Shown here piece by piece: positions 18,048 to 26,753 of a stretch of DNA of 64,000 nt. Position numbers and translations under genes: made by a program. The notes under the pieces are model-generated. The model was not told where the DNA came from. It worked only from the letters and a program-made list of their open reading frames with translations, and ran no database searches. The stretch comes from Acetobacter thailandicus (GTDB taxonomy: Bacteria; Pseudomonadota; Alphaproteobacteria; Acetobacterales; Acetobacteraceae), in the NCBI RefSeq assembly GCF_011516655.1, contig NZ_WOSV01000002.1:434001-498000 (forward strand), written 5' to 3'. The number at the start of each line of letters is the position of its first letter. The first letter of the stretch is position 1.

Positions 18048-19064
18048 GTGAAAGCTGCAGTTGTTACCAAAGACCATAAAGTCAAAATTACAAATAAAAC
18101 GCTGCGCCCGCTTAAACATGGCGAAGCTCTGCTTAAAATGGTGTGCTGCGGCGTATGCCACACAGACCTGCACGTTAAAAATGCTGATTTTGGAGATAAA
18201 ACCGGCGTAACACTTGGCCATGAAGGCGTTGGTATTGTCAGCGAAGTCGGGCCAGGCGTGACATCGCTCAAACCAGGGGACCGCGCCAGCGTGGCATGGT
18301 TTTTCAAAGGGTGTGGCCATTGCGAATATTGTACAACAGGTCATGAAACCCTGTGTCGCAGTGTAGAAAATGCCGGTTTCAGTGTTGATGGCGGCATGGC
18401 CGAAGAATGTATTGTCGTTGCTGATTATGCCGTAAAAGTGCCAGACTCTCTCGACTCAGCCGCTGCCAGCAGCATAACCTGTGCCGGCGTAACCACCTAC
18501 AAAGCAATCAAAATGACCCGCACAACGCCGGGCCAGTGGATTGTTATTTATGGCCTTGGCGGCCTGGGCAACCTCGCCCTGCAATATGCTAAAAACGTCT
18601 TTAACGCCAAAGTAGTCGCTGTTGATGTAAACGACTCACAGCTACGCCTGGCAACAAAGATGGGGGCTGACCTTGTCGTTAACCCGCGAAAAGAAGACGC
18701 CACCAGCGTTATTCAGGAAAAAACCGGCGGATGCCATGCAGCAGTCGTAACCGCCGTCGCTAAAGATGCCTTTAACTCAGCAGTTGGCGCCGTGCGGGCC
18801 GGTGGACGGGTCATCGCCGTTGGTCTGCCCCCCGAAGCCATGAGCCTGGATATTCCCCGCCTGGTGCTGGATGGAATCGAAGTTGTGGGCTCTCTGGTTG
18901 GCACACGTCAGGATTTAGCTGAAGCGTTTCAGTTTGCTGCCGAAGGCAAAGTTACGCCAAAGGTAACGTTACGCGCCATTGAAGATATCAACGATATTTT
19001 TCAGGAAATGGAAGACGGCAAGATTTGCGGCCGCATGGTCATTGACCTGCAACGCCGCACCTGA
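18048..19064 (+). CDS. adhP: zinc-dependent alcohol dehydrogenase, AdhP type
   Basis: Cytoplasmic NAD-dependent oxidation of ethanol and other primary alcohols, or the reverse. The start is a GTG at 18048, because AGGAG sits eight bases upstream and the protein then begins MKAAVV like other AdhP proteins. An ATG at 17994 would add 18 unrelated residues. Numbered from the GTG: catalytic zinc ligands Cys37 and His58/Glu59 (GHEGVG), structural zinc cysteines 89, 92, 95 and 103, and Rossmann motif GLGGLGNLA near 168. Length 338. In acetic acid bacteria, bulk ethanol oxidation is by periplasmic PQQ enzymes, so this is the cytoplasmic counterpart. Confidence 0.93.
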   Translation: MKAAVVTKDHKVKITNKTLRPLKHGEALLKMVCCGVCHTDLHVKNADFGDKTGVTLGHEGVGIVSEVGPGVTSLKPGDRASVAWFFKGCGHCEYCTTGHETLCRSVENAGFSVDGGMAEECIVVADYAVKVPDSLDSAAASSITCAGVTTYKAIKMTRTTPGQWIVIYGLGGLGNLALQYAKNVFNAKVVAVDVNDSQLRLATKMGADLVVNPRKEDATSVIQEKTGGCHAAVVTAVAKDAFNSAVGAVRAGGRVIAVGLPPEAMSLDIPRLVLDGIEVVGSLVGTRQDLAEAFQFAAEGKVTPKVTLRAIEDINDIFQEMEDGKICGRMVIDLQRRT

Positions 19065-19078
19065 TCAGCTTTATCTAT

Positions 19079-19099
19079 GGGGTGCCTTAACGGCGCCCC
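19079..19099. terminator. stem-loop between adhP and metW
   Basis: GGGGTGCC (19079-19086) pairs with GGCGCCCC (19092-19099) with one G-U or mismatch depending on strand. The metW stop codon is in the loop. It separates two convergent genes, so it may serve both. No long T-run. Confidence 0.4.
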
Positions 19100-19686
19100 A
19101 GCAGGAACAGGGCCTGCTCGCCAAACAGATTAGCCAGCCTTACAGAGCGCCGCCAGGGGGCGCGGCTGCCATCTTCGTCAACGGCCATCCACTGCAGCAC
19201 GGTGTACCCCTCCTCCTCACACAATGCCAGGAAGTCGCGAATGGTGCACGGATGCACATTTGGCGTCTCATACCAGGGGGTGCTCCATACCGATGTCATC
19301 GGCATACGCCCTGTCAGCAGCAGCTGGAGGCGCAGCCGCCAGTGCCCGAAATTGGGAAAAGAGACAATGGCATGGCGGCCAATGCGCAGCATCTGCCGCA
19401 GCACCTCACGCGGGCGTTCAACCGCCTGTAAGGTGCGCTGCAACACCACATAGTCAAACGCGCCATCAGGATAATGCACCAGGTCATTATCCGCATCTCC
19501 GTGCACAACCGGCAAACCATGCGCGACAGAGCGGGTCACCTCACGCATATTAATCTCAATACCACGCGCATCACACTGACGCTCGCGGAAGAGATGACCA
19601 ATCAGCGCTCCGTCTCCGCTGCCAACATCGAGAACGCGCGTTCCCGGCTTTACCATTTCAGCAATAAGGCGCTGGTCAAGTCGCAT
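19087..19686 (-). CDS. metW: methionine biosynthesis protein MetW
   Basis: A methyltransferase-fold protein (199 residues) that accompanies MetX in proteobacteria and supports homoserine acetylation. Seen: the SAM-binding-type motif VLDVGSGDGALIGHL near residues 19-33 and GIEIN acidic-loop equivalents. The C-terminal NFGHWRLRLQLLLTGRMPMT segment is characteristic of MetW. Its ATG overlaps the metX stop by one base (TGATG), so the two are translationally coupled. Catalytic methyl transfer has not been shown for most MetW proteins. Confidence 0.93.
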   Translation of the reverse strand: MRLDQRLIAEMVKPGTRVLDVGSGDGALIGHLFRERQCDARGIEINMREVTRSVAHGLPVVHGDADNDLVHYPDGAFDYVVLQRTLQAVERPREVLRQMLRIGRHAIVSFPNFGHWRLRLQLLLTGRMPMTSVWSTPWYETPNVHPCTIRDFLALCEEEGYTVLQWMAVDEDGSRAPWRRSVRLANLFGEQALFLLGRR

Positions 19687-20861
19687 CAGGCAAGCCCCGC
19701 ATGTTCAGCAACACCGCACAGAAAACCCCTGACTGTGCGGTCAAAATCCGGCTCATCGAGCAAAAAGGCATCATGCCCTTTGTCGCTCTCTATTTCTACA
19801 AAAGAGACATTGGCTGCCACCCGGTTCAGTGCATTCACCAGCTGGCGTGACACCGAGGTAGGAAAAAGCCAGTCAGAAGAAAAAGACACAACGCAAAAAC
19901 GTACCGGAGTACCCGCAAAAGCGGCTGATAAATCACCTTCATGCTCAGCCGCCAGATCAAACCAGTCCATCGCGCGGGTGATCGTCAGATAAGAGTTTGC
20001 GTCAAAGCGGTTCACAAAAGAAGAGCCCTGATAACGCAGATACGACTCCACCTCAAAGATATCACTGAACATCGACAAAGACGTTTCAGGCGCCTGCGAC
20101 GCCAGCTGCCCCCTGCGCACACGCCTGCCAAATTTACGGGTCAGCGCCTCTTCCGACAGATAGGTAATATGCGCCATCATGCGCGCAACAGCGAGACCTC
20201 GCGCTGGCACTTTGCCATATTCCCAGTAACGCCCGCCATGCCAGTCAGGGTCAGCGAAAACTGACTGACGCCCCACCTCGTTAAAGGCAATATTCTGCGC
20301 GGAATGAAACGGAGACGTTGCCAGAGGGAGAACGGCCAGCATCATATGCGGGTAGGTAACTGCCCACTCAAGCGCCTGCATCCCCCCCATTGACCCGCCA
20401 ACAACGGCAAAAAGACGTTCTATTCCAAGATGTTTTACGAGACTATGCTGGGCACGCACCATGTCACGCACCGTAATGGGCGGAAAGTCAGTACCCCAGC
20501 ACTCTGAGCCGTTTCCCTTACCATCGCTGCGGACAGAGCGCGGGCCGGTGCTGCCCATGCAGCCCCCCAGCACATTGGGGCAAATCACAAAAAAGCGGTC
20601 TGTATCAATCGGGCAGCCAGGCCCGACCATGCGTGCCCACCAGCCGGGCTTACCGGTAAGCGGGTGCGATTCAGCAACGTACTGATCACCTGTGAGCGCG
20701 TGACAGATAACAATCGCATTATCGCGTTTTTCAGACAATGTACCGTATGTGCGGTAAGCAACCTCAAGCGGAGCAAGATGAACACCACATTCGAGGTCCA
20801 GACCCTCCGGGAACGTAACACTGGTGTGTTTTCCGGGATCAAAAGAAGCCGTGCTGTTCAT
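19686..20861 (-). CDS. metX: homoserine O-acetyltransferase
   Basis: Acylates homoserine in the first committed step of methionine synthesis by sulphhydrylation. Alpha/beta-hydrolase fold with the oxyanion/HALTGD segment, the nucleophile Ser in [14 protein letters not shown], the catalytic Asp region after FSSDWLFP, and the His in [13 protein letters not shown] choose ATG 20861 (MNSTASFD), preceded by GAGGA at the right distance; ATG 20888 would add nine residues. Length 391. Acetyl rather than succinyl specificity is assumed from the MetX/MetW pairing, not proved from sequence. No SAM-type riboswitch is recognisable upstream. Confidence 0.93.
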   Translation of the reverse strand: MNSTASFDPGKHTSVTFPEGLDLECGVHLAPLEVAYRTYGTLSEKRDNAIVICHALTGDQYVAESHPLTGKPGWWARMVGPGCPIDTDRFFVICPNVLGGCMGSTGPRSVRSDGKGNGSECWGTDFPPITVRDMVRAQHSLVKHLGIERLFAVVGGSMGGMQALEWAVTYPHMMLAVLPLATSPFHSAQNIAFNEVGRQSVFADPDWHGGRYWEYGKVPARGLAVARMMAHITYLSEEALTRKFGRRVRRGQLASQAPETSLSMFSDIFEVESYLRYQGSSFVNRFDANSYLTITRAMDWFDLAAEHEGDLSAAFAGTPVRFCVVSFSSDWLFPTSVSRQLVNALNRVAANVSFVEIESDKGHDAFLLDEPDFDRTVRGFLCGVAEHAGLA

Positions 20862-20980
20862 AACCGTCCTCTGACACTCCAGCAACATAGCAACATAAAC
20901 AAACTTTTTGTCAGGCTGCTTTTCGCACCTGATACCAGCAAGGACATACCGGCACCAGGCACATAAAAACTATTTTCGCT

Positions 20981-22786
20981 TTAGCCATCCATTTTCAAAG
21001 CAGCAAGGAACGCGCTTTGCGGAATTTCAACCTTACCAAACTGACGCATGCGTTTTTTCCCTTCTTTCTGCTTTTCAAGCAGCTTTCTTTTACGGGAAAT
21101 ATCACCACCATAGCACTTTGCCGTTACGTCTTTTGACAATGCACCAATGGTCTCACGCGCAATAACCTTGCTGCCAATAGCTGCCTGAATGGCAATTTTA
21201 AACAGCTGCCGGGGAATCAGGTCTTTAAGACGTGCACATATTGCCCGCCCGCGGGTTTCAGAGGCTGAGCGGTGCGCAATGAAAGACAGAGCGTCAACAG
21301 GTTCCTGATTCACAAGGATGGAGATACGTACGAGATCACTCTCTTCATACCCATCCATCTGATAATCAAAACTGGCATAACCACGTGTCAGTGATTTCAG
21401 GCGGTCATAGAAATCAAAAACCACTTCGTTAAGCGGCAGGCGATATACAGCCATGGCACGGGTGCCAACATAAGTAAGGTCAGCCTGCACACCACGACGC
21501 TCGCTGCACAACGTCAGCACCGCACCCAGATATTCATCCGGCACCATGATAGTTGCTTTGATCCATGGCTCTTCAATATGGTCGATCTGCGAGAGATCAG
21601 GCATATCAGCCGGATTATGCAAAACTTCCTTCGTGCCATTGGTCATGGTGATGTTGTAAACAACCGACGGCGCTGTTGCGATCAGGTCAAGGTCGAACTC
21701 GCGTGAGAGACGCTCCTGAATAATCTCAAGGTGCAAAAGCCCCAGGAAGCCACAACGGAAACCAAAACCAAGAGCAGCTGATGTCTCGGCCTCATAATGG
21801 AAGGAGGCATCGTTAAGACGCAGCTTGGCAAGGCTGTCACGCAGCTTTTCAAAGTCGTCCGCCACAACAGGGAAGAGACCACACCATACCACCGGGATAG
21901 ATGGCTTAAACCCGGCAAGGGCTTTTTCGGCCGGACGACGGTCATCCGTGATGGTATCACCCACATTACAGTCAGCAACAGTTTTAATAGCCGCATTAAT
22001 ATAGCCCATCTCGCCCGGGCCAATGCTGTCAACTGGTGTCATACGCGGAGAGAACACACCAACCTGATCGATCTGATGCACCGCACCACTCGACATCATG
22101 CGCATTTTTATGCCTCTGCGCAGACGACCTTCCTTCACACGCACCAGCACGATAACCCCGAGATAAGGGTCGTACCAGCTGTCGATCAGCATTGCCTGAA
22201 GTGGTTTTTCAGCATCACCCTGCGGCGGGGGAAGACGGGTTACAACAGCCTCAAGAACGCCCTCAATATTCAGGCCGGTCTTAGCAGAAATTTCGACCGC
22301 ATCATCAGCAGGAATACCAATCACCTCTTCGATCTGCGCCTTAACACGTTCGGGCTCAGCCGCTGGCAGATCAACCTTATTGAGGATCGGAACAATTTCA
22401 TGGTTGGCATCAATAGCCTGATACACATTAGCCAGCGTCTGCGCTTCAACCCCCTGAGAGGCATCAACCACCAGAAGAGACCCTTCGCAGGCAGCAAGCG
22501 AACGGCTGACCTCATAGGCGAAGTCAACATGTCCGGGCGTGTCCATCAGGTTCAGCACATAAGTCTGCCCGTCTTTTGCCGGGTAAAGCAGCCTGACGGT
22601 CTGTGCTTTAATGGTGATGCCACGTTCGCGCTCCAGGTCCATATTATCAAGAACCTGGTTGGTCATCTCACGTGCGGTCAGTGCACCACAGGCCTGGATC
22701 ATACGATCAGCGAGGGTCGATTTCCCATGATCAATATGAGCAATGATCGAGAAATTGCGGATAAGCGAAAGAGGTGTATCGGTCAT
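20981..22786 (-). CDS. lepA: elongation factor 4 (back-translocating GTPase LepA)
   Basis: A ribosome-bound GTPase. N-terminal G domain with [18 protein letters not shown] (G1), the RGITI switch I, DTPGH (G3) and NKVD (G4). It continues with the EF-G-like domains II, III and V, and the LepA-specific C-terminal domain ending [14 protein letters not shown]. The length of 601 residues is the family norm. It is monocistronic on the minus strand. A 336-codon open frame on the opposite strand is a shadow. Confidence 0.97.
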   Translation of the reverse strand: MTDTPLSLIRNFSIIAHIDHGKSTLADRMIQACGALTAREMTNQVLDNMDLERERGITIKAQTVRLLYPAKDGQTYVLNLMDTPGHVDFAYEVSRSLAACEGSLLVVDASQGVEAQTLANVYQAIDANHEIVPILNKVDLPAAEPERVKAQIEEVIGIPADDAVEISAKTGLNIEGVLEAVVTRLPPPQGDAEKPLQAMLIDSWYDPYLGVIVLVRVKEGRLRRGIKMRMMSSGAVHQIDQVGVFSPRMTPVDSIGPGEMGYINAAIKTVADCNVGDTITDDRRPAEKALAGFKPSIPVVWCGLFPVVADDFEKLRDSLAKLRLNDASFHYEAETSAALGFGFRCGFLGLLHLEIIQERLSREFDLDLIATAPSVVYNITMTNGTKEVLHNPADMPDLSQIDHIEEPWIKATIMVPDEYLGAVLTLCSERRGVQADLTYVGTRAMAVYRLPLNEVVFDFYDRLKSLTRGYASFDYQMDGYEESDLVRISILVNQEPVDALSFIAHRSASETRGRAICARLKDLIPRQLFKIAIQAAIGSKVIARETIGALSKDVTAKCYGGDISRKRKLLEKQKEGKKRMRQFGKVEIPQSAFLAALKMDG

Positions 22787-22915
22787 GATGCTCCCTTTAA
22801 GGGATAGGAAAGAAAAAGTCAGCCATTTCCGTCTGAGTTCGCACGGCTTTTATCATAATTTTTTATATTCTCTTCGCCTCACCTGCTCAGAGCAAAGCGC
22901 AGAGCCATATTTTTC

Positions 22916-23587
22916 TCAGAAGGTCACGGTAATAATACGGTGCACCCATATCTCTGCTCCGCCCGATACCGCAGGTAATTCATCCGACTCCTGCTCTGAC
23001 TGTCCGGCAAAAAAAGGCATTACGGCACCAGGGGCGCCAGGCGACCACAGCCCCGCGACTGAGGGCCGCCCGGTCTGACTGCACAAAACACGGTCATGCC
23101 GGCGCGGTGGCAGGTCGGGCACAACCACAATCAGGCTCTCCTCACGCATCACGGGTTCATACATATCGGTATCGACCCGGACAACGTAGGCAGAGGGGGC
23201 AAATACGCCAGGAAGGACCACACTCTCCCACATGATCGTCCGGGGAAGGCCCGTATGATCAAAAACCCCCTCTTCATGCAGCCGGGACAAAGGCAGAGCT
23301 GGCAAAAATACCCCTCCCTCCACCGGTACTGGCCGGGCCACCTGCCTTTTATCAAAGGCATCAGCAAACTCTGAAAGAGACAGACGCAAAACAGATAAGG
23401 CCGAGAAAAGACTGCTCAGAGACGGCCAGCGATAATCCCCCTGTGCGTTACGACGCCGGGAAGGATTAAAAGTTGTCGGATCAAGCCCCGCTGCTCTGGC
23501 AAGGCCGGAAGGGGTAAAGCCGTGCTCTGACGCCAGCCCGTCGAGCGTATGCCACAGACGCCCGGCCTCAGACAGGTCAGCGACCAC
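22916..23587 (-). CDS. HTH regulator with a LexA/S24-like C-terminal domain lacking the protease residues
   Basis: A 223-residue protein starting with GTG. Residues 10-50 form an XRE-type helix-turn-helix (GFTPSGLARAAGLDPTTFN). Residues 115-220 resemble the S24/LexA peptidase fold. In the position of the usual GDSMEP, where Ser is the nucleophile, the protein reads TDMYEP (residues 140-145). The later Lys position, after RRHDRVLC, also appears not to be conserved. If that alignment is right, it cannot self-cleave and would be a ligand- or dimerisation-controlled repressor. It overlaps the 80-residue gene upstream by 11 bases. Target genes unknown. Confidence 0.7.
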   Translation of the reverse strand: MVADLSEAGRLWHTLDGLASEHGFTPSGLARAAGLDPTTFNPSRRRNAQGDYRWPSLSSLFSALSVLRLSLSEFADAFDKRQVARPVPVEGGVFLPALPLSRLHEEGVFDHTGLPRTIMWESVVLPGVFAPSAYVVRVDTDMYEPVMREESLIVVVPDLPPRRHDRVLCSQTGRPSVAGLWSPGAPGAVMPFFAGQSEQESDELPAVSGGAEIWVHRIITVTF

Positions 23588-23819
23588 CGCGATACCGCTT
23601 CATGCCAAGCACTTCCTGCCTGTAGCGGGCATATCCGGCATCAGTGGCTAAAAAACGCCCCTGAGGTGAACGCTGTACGAATCCCATCTTCTGCATACGC
23701 TCAAGGCAGGGATCATCACGCAGACCTGAGGGCCGGCCTGAAGCCCCCGTCAGGCATAATCTGTGCAGAGAAGAGCGACAGCATGTTTCAAGATAAGGCT
23801 GGCTCCATACCTTCTTCAT
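23577..23819 (-). CDS. small protein of unknown function upstream of the S24-like regulator
   Basis: 80 residues, basic, with a Cys-containing N-terminal half and a C-terminal segment (ERMQKMGFVQRSPQGRF) resembling a winged-helix recognition helix and wing. A strong ribosome-binding site (AGGAG, eight bases before ATG) supports it as a real gene. It overlaps the following regulator by 11 bases, so the two are co-translated and may act together. I do not recognise the family. Confidence 0.6.
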   Translation of the reverse strand: MKKVWSQPYLETCCRSSLHRLCLTGASGRPSGLRDDPCLERMQKMGFVQRSPQGRFLATDAGYARYRQEVLGMKRYRGGR

Positions 23820-23883
23820 AATGTCTCTCCTGTGATATCAGTCATATGCACATCAGTTATACAGCTTTTACGTATCTGAAAAT

Positions 23884-23915
23884 AAAAAACGCCTGCACGG
23901 GCCAGCCGTCAGGCG
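23884..23915 (-). terminator. intrinsic terminator of the 61-residue membrane protein gene
   Basis: On the minus strand, CGCCTG...CAGGCG (23910-23915 with 23890-23895) is followed by six T (23884-23889). The interior sequence can pair further. It is 55 bases beyond the stop codon. Confidence 0.75.
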
Positions 23916-23969
23916 CTTTCTTCGTCAGCAATACAGAACGATCAGGCGGGCCTGAAACGTTGTGTAATC

Positions 23970-24155
23970 TTAGTGGTGTTCGCCACTGAGTTTTTCGGCC
24001 GAGTCCTGGCTGAAGCCAACCAGACAATAAGCAGCCATGAGAACAGACGGAATGATAAATGCCACAACGAAGCCAATGAAGCTTACTTCAGTTGCTGCAA
24101 CAGCAAAAATATCCAGACCGCAGATAATAAATGCCACGAACATAAACAGACCCAT
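23970..24155 (-). CDS. small two-helix membrane protein, unknown
   Basis: 61 residues, almost wholly hydrophobic: one helix at about 2-20 and a second at 25-47, with a hydrophilic C-tail ending GEHH. An AAAGG ribosome-binding site sits about nine bases before the ATG, and an intrinsic terminator follows, so it looks like an independent, expressed small gene. No named family recognised. It lies between the regulator pair and pqqA, with no evident link to either. Confidence 0.6.
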   Translation of the reverse strand: MGLFMFVAFIICGLDIFAVAATEVSFIGFVVAFIIPSVLMAAYCLVGFSQDSAEKLSGEHH

Positions 24156-24655
24156 TTTTCCGACCTTTCGTCATTGGGATAACTGACAGAGCACGCCCCT
24201 CCTGCCAGTCTGCTCCGGACTATGAAAGACCTGGAAACCGAAGACCATTTAAAAGGCAGAACGGTACTTCCTGCATATTCAGGTGCCACGCTACCTTTTT
24301 TTTTACGCAAGTCAATTTATTATTCTGCATTGCTCTTAAGCACATACTCTATGGCTTTATCACACATAAAGGTGCAGAAATTACCGCCTGGCGGGTTTAC
24401 CCCTCTCAGGCATAAAAACAGGCAAAAAACCCTGCTCACATCACTGCGCTGTCAGTACCGGCATGTCGTTCAGCCAGGCAAAACAAATTTTCACAAAAGC
24501 GTGAGAATATATAAAAATAGCAGCTTCTGCCTTTGATAATAATATCTTATAGGCCCATGATTAAAGGGCTACCTGCCCTGCCTCTGGCAGGGTTTGATTG
24601 AACAGGCTCAGTTGTATTATCATACCGACTGACACAACAAACAGGATATATTACC
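24156..24655. other. 500-base intergenic region upstream of pqqA
   Basis: This stretch carries the promoter of the divergent 61-residue gene and the pqqA promoter and leader. The only longish open frame (24222-24536, +) has no family features and an unlikely amino-acid make-up, so I do not call it. A hairpin CCCTGCC-TCT-GGCAGGG (24576-24592) followed by TTT lies just before the pqqA -35 region and could insulate pqqA from upstream transcription. Confidence 0.5.
24593..24620 (+). promoter_or_regulatory. candidate pqqA promoter
   Basis: TTTGAT (24593-24598) and TATTAT (24615-24620) are separated by 16 bases. The -10 is a 5/6 match to TATAAT. It lies 36 bases before the pqqA ATG, and AGGA (near 24643) serves as ribosome-binding site. 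Confidence 0.4.
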
Positions 24656-24736
24656 ATGGCATGGACAGCTCCTCAGGTTACCGAAATCCCGCTGGGCGCA
24701 GAAATTAACAGCTACGTTTGCGGCCAGAAAAAATAA
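24656..24736 (+). CDS. pqqA: PQQ precursor peptide PqqA
   Basis: A 26-residue ribosomal peptide, the substrate that PqqE crosslinks to build pyrroloquinoline quinone. The protein starts MAWTAPQVTEIPLGAEINSY. Glu16 and Tyr20 have the exact E-x3-Y spacing needed for the Glu-Tyr carbon-carbon crosslink. It ends VCGQKK. Too short for most gene finders, but its place 81 bases before pqqB settles the call. In other bacteria pqqA is transcribed far more strongly than the genes behind it; the hairpin after it fits that. Confidence 0.97.
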   Translation: MAWTAPQVTEIPLGAEINSYVCGQKK

Positions 24737-24744
24737 GATACGCT

Positions 24745-24800
24745 CCCATGCGCCCGCTTAGGCTCAGCTGAGCTGTAAGAGCGCCTGGCTGGCGCGTGGG
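24745..24800 (+). terminator. pqqA-pqqB intergenic hairpin (partial terminator or processing site)
   Basis: CCCATGCGCC (24745-24754) pairs with GGCGCGTGGG (24791-24800) with one G-U pair. An inner CTCAGCTGAG palindrome lies between. A competing short stem GCGCC/GGCGC (24781-24795) uses the same arm. TGCTTTCTTA follows. Such a structure would let most transcripts stop or be trimmed after pqqA. Confidence 0.55.
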
Positions 24801-24817
24801 TGCTTTCTTAGTCGTTA

Positions 24818-25729
24818 ATGCTCGACATTATTGTTCTTGGCGCTGCTGCCGGAGGAGGATTCCCCCAGTGGAATTCCGGTGCACCCGCCTGTAAGCGCGC
24901 CCGTGCGGGTGACCCCACAGCGCAGTCATGCACTCAGGCCTCACTTGCCGTCAGCGGTGATGGTATTCACTGGTACGTGCTCAATGCTTCGCCTGACCTG
25001 CGCACTCAGATCAACCAGACTCCGGCCCTGCACCCCCGGACCGGCCTGCGCTCAACCCCCATCAGCGGCGTTGTTCTGACCAGCGGCGAAATTGACGCTA
25101 TAACCGGGCTGCTGACAATGCGTGAGAAGCAGGCCTTCTCTCTCTACGCCACGGCACCCGTACTTGAGCAGCTTGCTGCTAACCCTGTTTTCAACGCGCT
25201 TGACCGCACTCTCGTGCCCAGACACGAAATGCACTCCGGCCAGCCCGTTGCCCTGACACCTGCTGGTTTTTCCATCACGCCGTTTGCCGTGCCCGGCAAA
25301 GTACCTCTTTACGCTGAGCAGGGCGAAAACCCGGCTGAAATTAAAACAGACGGTGAATTTATCGGCCTCGATATCTCAGACGGCAAACAGCATGTTCTGT
25401 TTATTCCCGGCTGCGCCATGATGACTGATGCCCTTCGTAAACGCCTTAAAACAGCCGATGTCGTATTTTTTGACGGCACATTATGGACTGATGATGAGAT
25501 GGTCCGCATGGGGCTGGGGCAAAAAACCGGCAGGCGCATGGGGCATATGTCTGTGGCTGACACGCCCGATGGCACCATTGCCACCTTCGCGAACCTGAAC
25601 ATTCCCCATAAAATTCTTATTCATATCAATAACTCTAATCCGATCCTTCTGGCTGATTCGCCCGAGCGTAAACAGGCGAAAGAAGCCGGATGGGATATTG
25701 CTTATGACGGTATGAGGCTCACTCTATGA
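24818..25729 (+). CDS. pqqB: PQQ biosynthesis protein PqqB
   Basis: A metallo-beta-lactamase-fold oxygenase-type protein of the PQQ pathway. It starts MLDIIVLGAAAGGGFPQWN, the PqqB signature, and keeps CKRARAGDP and the LNASPDLRTQI strand. The metal region differs from classical HxHxDH hydrolases, as is normal for PqqB. The 303-residue length is typical. Its stop overlaps pqqC by four bases (ATGA). Confidence 0.96.
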   Translation: MLDIIVLGAAAGGGFPQWNSGAPACKRARAGDPTAQSCTQASLAVSGDGIHWYVLNASPDLRTQINQTPALHPRTGLRSTPISGVVLTSGEIDAITGLLTMREKQAFSLYATAPVLEQLAANPVFNALDRTLVPRHEMHSGQPVALTPAGFSITPFAVPGKVPLYAEQGENPAEIKTDGEFIGLDISDGKQHVLFIPGCAMMTDALRKRLKTADVVFFDGTLWTDDEMVRMGLGQKTGRRMGHMSVADTPDGTIATFANLNIPHKILIHINNSNPILLADSPERKQAKEAGWDIAYDGMRLTL

Positions 25730-26463
25730 CCACACTGCTCACCCCTGATGAACTTGAGGCAGCCCTTCGTACTATCGGTGCAGAGCGCTACCACAACCTG
25801 CACCCCTTTCATAAAGCGTTGCATGGCGGCAGGCTCACCAGAGGGCAAATTCAGGCATGGGCCTTAAACCGCTATTACTACCAGGCCAGTATTCCTGCCA
25901 AAGATGCCACGCTGCTGGCCCGCCTGCCCACCCCCGAACTGCGCCGCGAATGGCGCCGCCGGCTGATTGACCATGACGGCACAGAGCCCGGCACCGGCGG
26001 AGTGGCCCGCTGGCTTAAACTGACTGAGGGACTGGGCCTCGATACAGCATATGTTCAGTCACTCGACGGGCTTTTACCCGGAACGCGCTTTGCAGTTGAT
26101 GCCTATGTGCACTTCGTACGCGATAAATCAGTTCTCGAAGCCATTGCCTCCTCTCTGACAGAGCTGTTTTCACCCACCATCATCAGTGAACGCGTGTCAG
26201 GCATGCTGCGCAACTATAGTTTTATCACTGAAGAAACACTGGCTTATTTTGCACCGCGCCTGACCCAGGCACCGCAGGATTCAGCTTTTGCTCTGGCTTA
26301 TGTCAAAGAACATGCCCGCACTGTCGAACAGCAGCAGGCTGTGATCAATGCCCTTAAGTTTAAATGTGGCGTGCTATGGTCAATGCTTGATGAGCTTGAT
26401 TATGCCTATGTTGCCCCCGGGCATATTCCTCCGGGCTCGTTCCGCCCGCAGGACGACCGATGA
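25726..26463 (+). CDS. pqqC: pyrroloquinoline-quinone synthase PqqC
   Basis: The cofactor-free oxidase that carries out the final ring closure and oxidation to PQQ. An all-helical TenA-like protein of 245 residues. Motifs seen: YHNLHPFHKALHGG, the ALNRYYYQASIPAKDA segment, and KFKCGVLWSMLDELDYAY near the C-terminus. ATGA overlaps with both pqqB and pqqD show tight translational coupling. Confidence 0.97.
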   Translation: MTTLLTPDELEAALRTIGAERYHNLHPFHKALHGGRLTRGQIQAWALNRYYYQASIPAKDATLLARLPTPELRREWRRRLIDHDGTEPGTGGVARWLKLTEGLGLDTAYVQSLDGLLPGTRFAVDAYVHFVRDKSVLEAIASSLTELFSPTIISERVSGMLRNYSFITEETLAYFAPRLTQAPQDSAFALAYVKEHARTVEQQQAVINALKFKCGVLWSMLDELDYAYVAPGHIPPGSFRPQDDR

Positions 26464-26753
26464 CACAGGCTGACGGCACTTTTTCAGCCAGCACGGTGCT
26501 GCGTTTTGCGCGTGGCACCCGCCTGCAGTTCGACCGCGTACGTGAGCGGTGGTTCATTCAGGCGCCGGAGCGTGTTTTTCTGGTTGATAATATTGCCGCC
26601 GAAATTTTGCAGCTGGCTGATGGTGAGCGCTCTCTGGGCGATATCAGCACGATACTGCATGAAAAATTTACAGCCCCGTATGATGTTATTCTGGCTGATG
26701 TGCTGCGTATGACCCGTGACCTGGCTGAAAAACAGGTATTACAAACCGTATGA
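26460..26753 (+). CDS. pqqD: PqqD peptide chaperone
   Basis: A 97-residue RRE-fold protein that binds PqqA and presents it to PqqE. Seen: the FDRVRERWFIQAPERVFLVDNIAAEIL core with the D.ia..Il pattern of RRE domains, followed by the helical DVLRMTRDLAEKQVLQ tail. Overlaps pqqC and pqqE by four bases each. Confidence 0.95.
   Translation: MTQADGTFSASTVLRFARGTRLQFDRVRERWFIQAPERVFLVDNIAAEILQLADGERSLGDISTILHEKFTAPYDVILADVLRMTRDLAEKQVLQTV

Noticed and set aside
20862-20980. SAM-sensing riboswitch before metX
   Set aside because: Searched by eye for SAM-II and SAM/SAH patterns; the sequence does not fit either. A covariance-model search would settle it.
21797-22807. 336-codon open frame opposite lepA
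   Set aside because: Antisense shadow of the well-conserved LepA sequence; no family features of its own.
24222-24536. 104-codon open frame upstream of pqqA
   Set aside because: No domain, no good ribosome-binding site, unlikely amino-acid make-up; it covers the pqqA promoter side.
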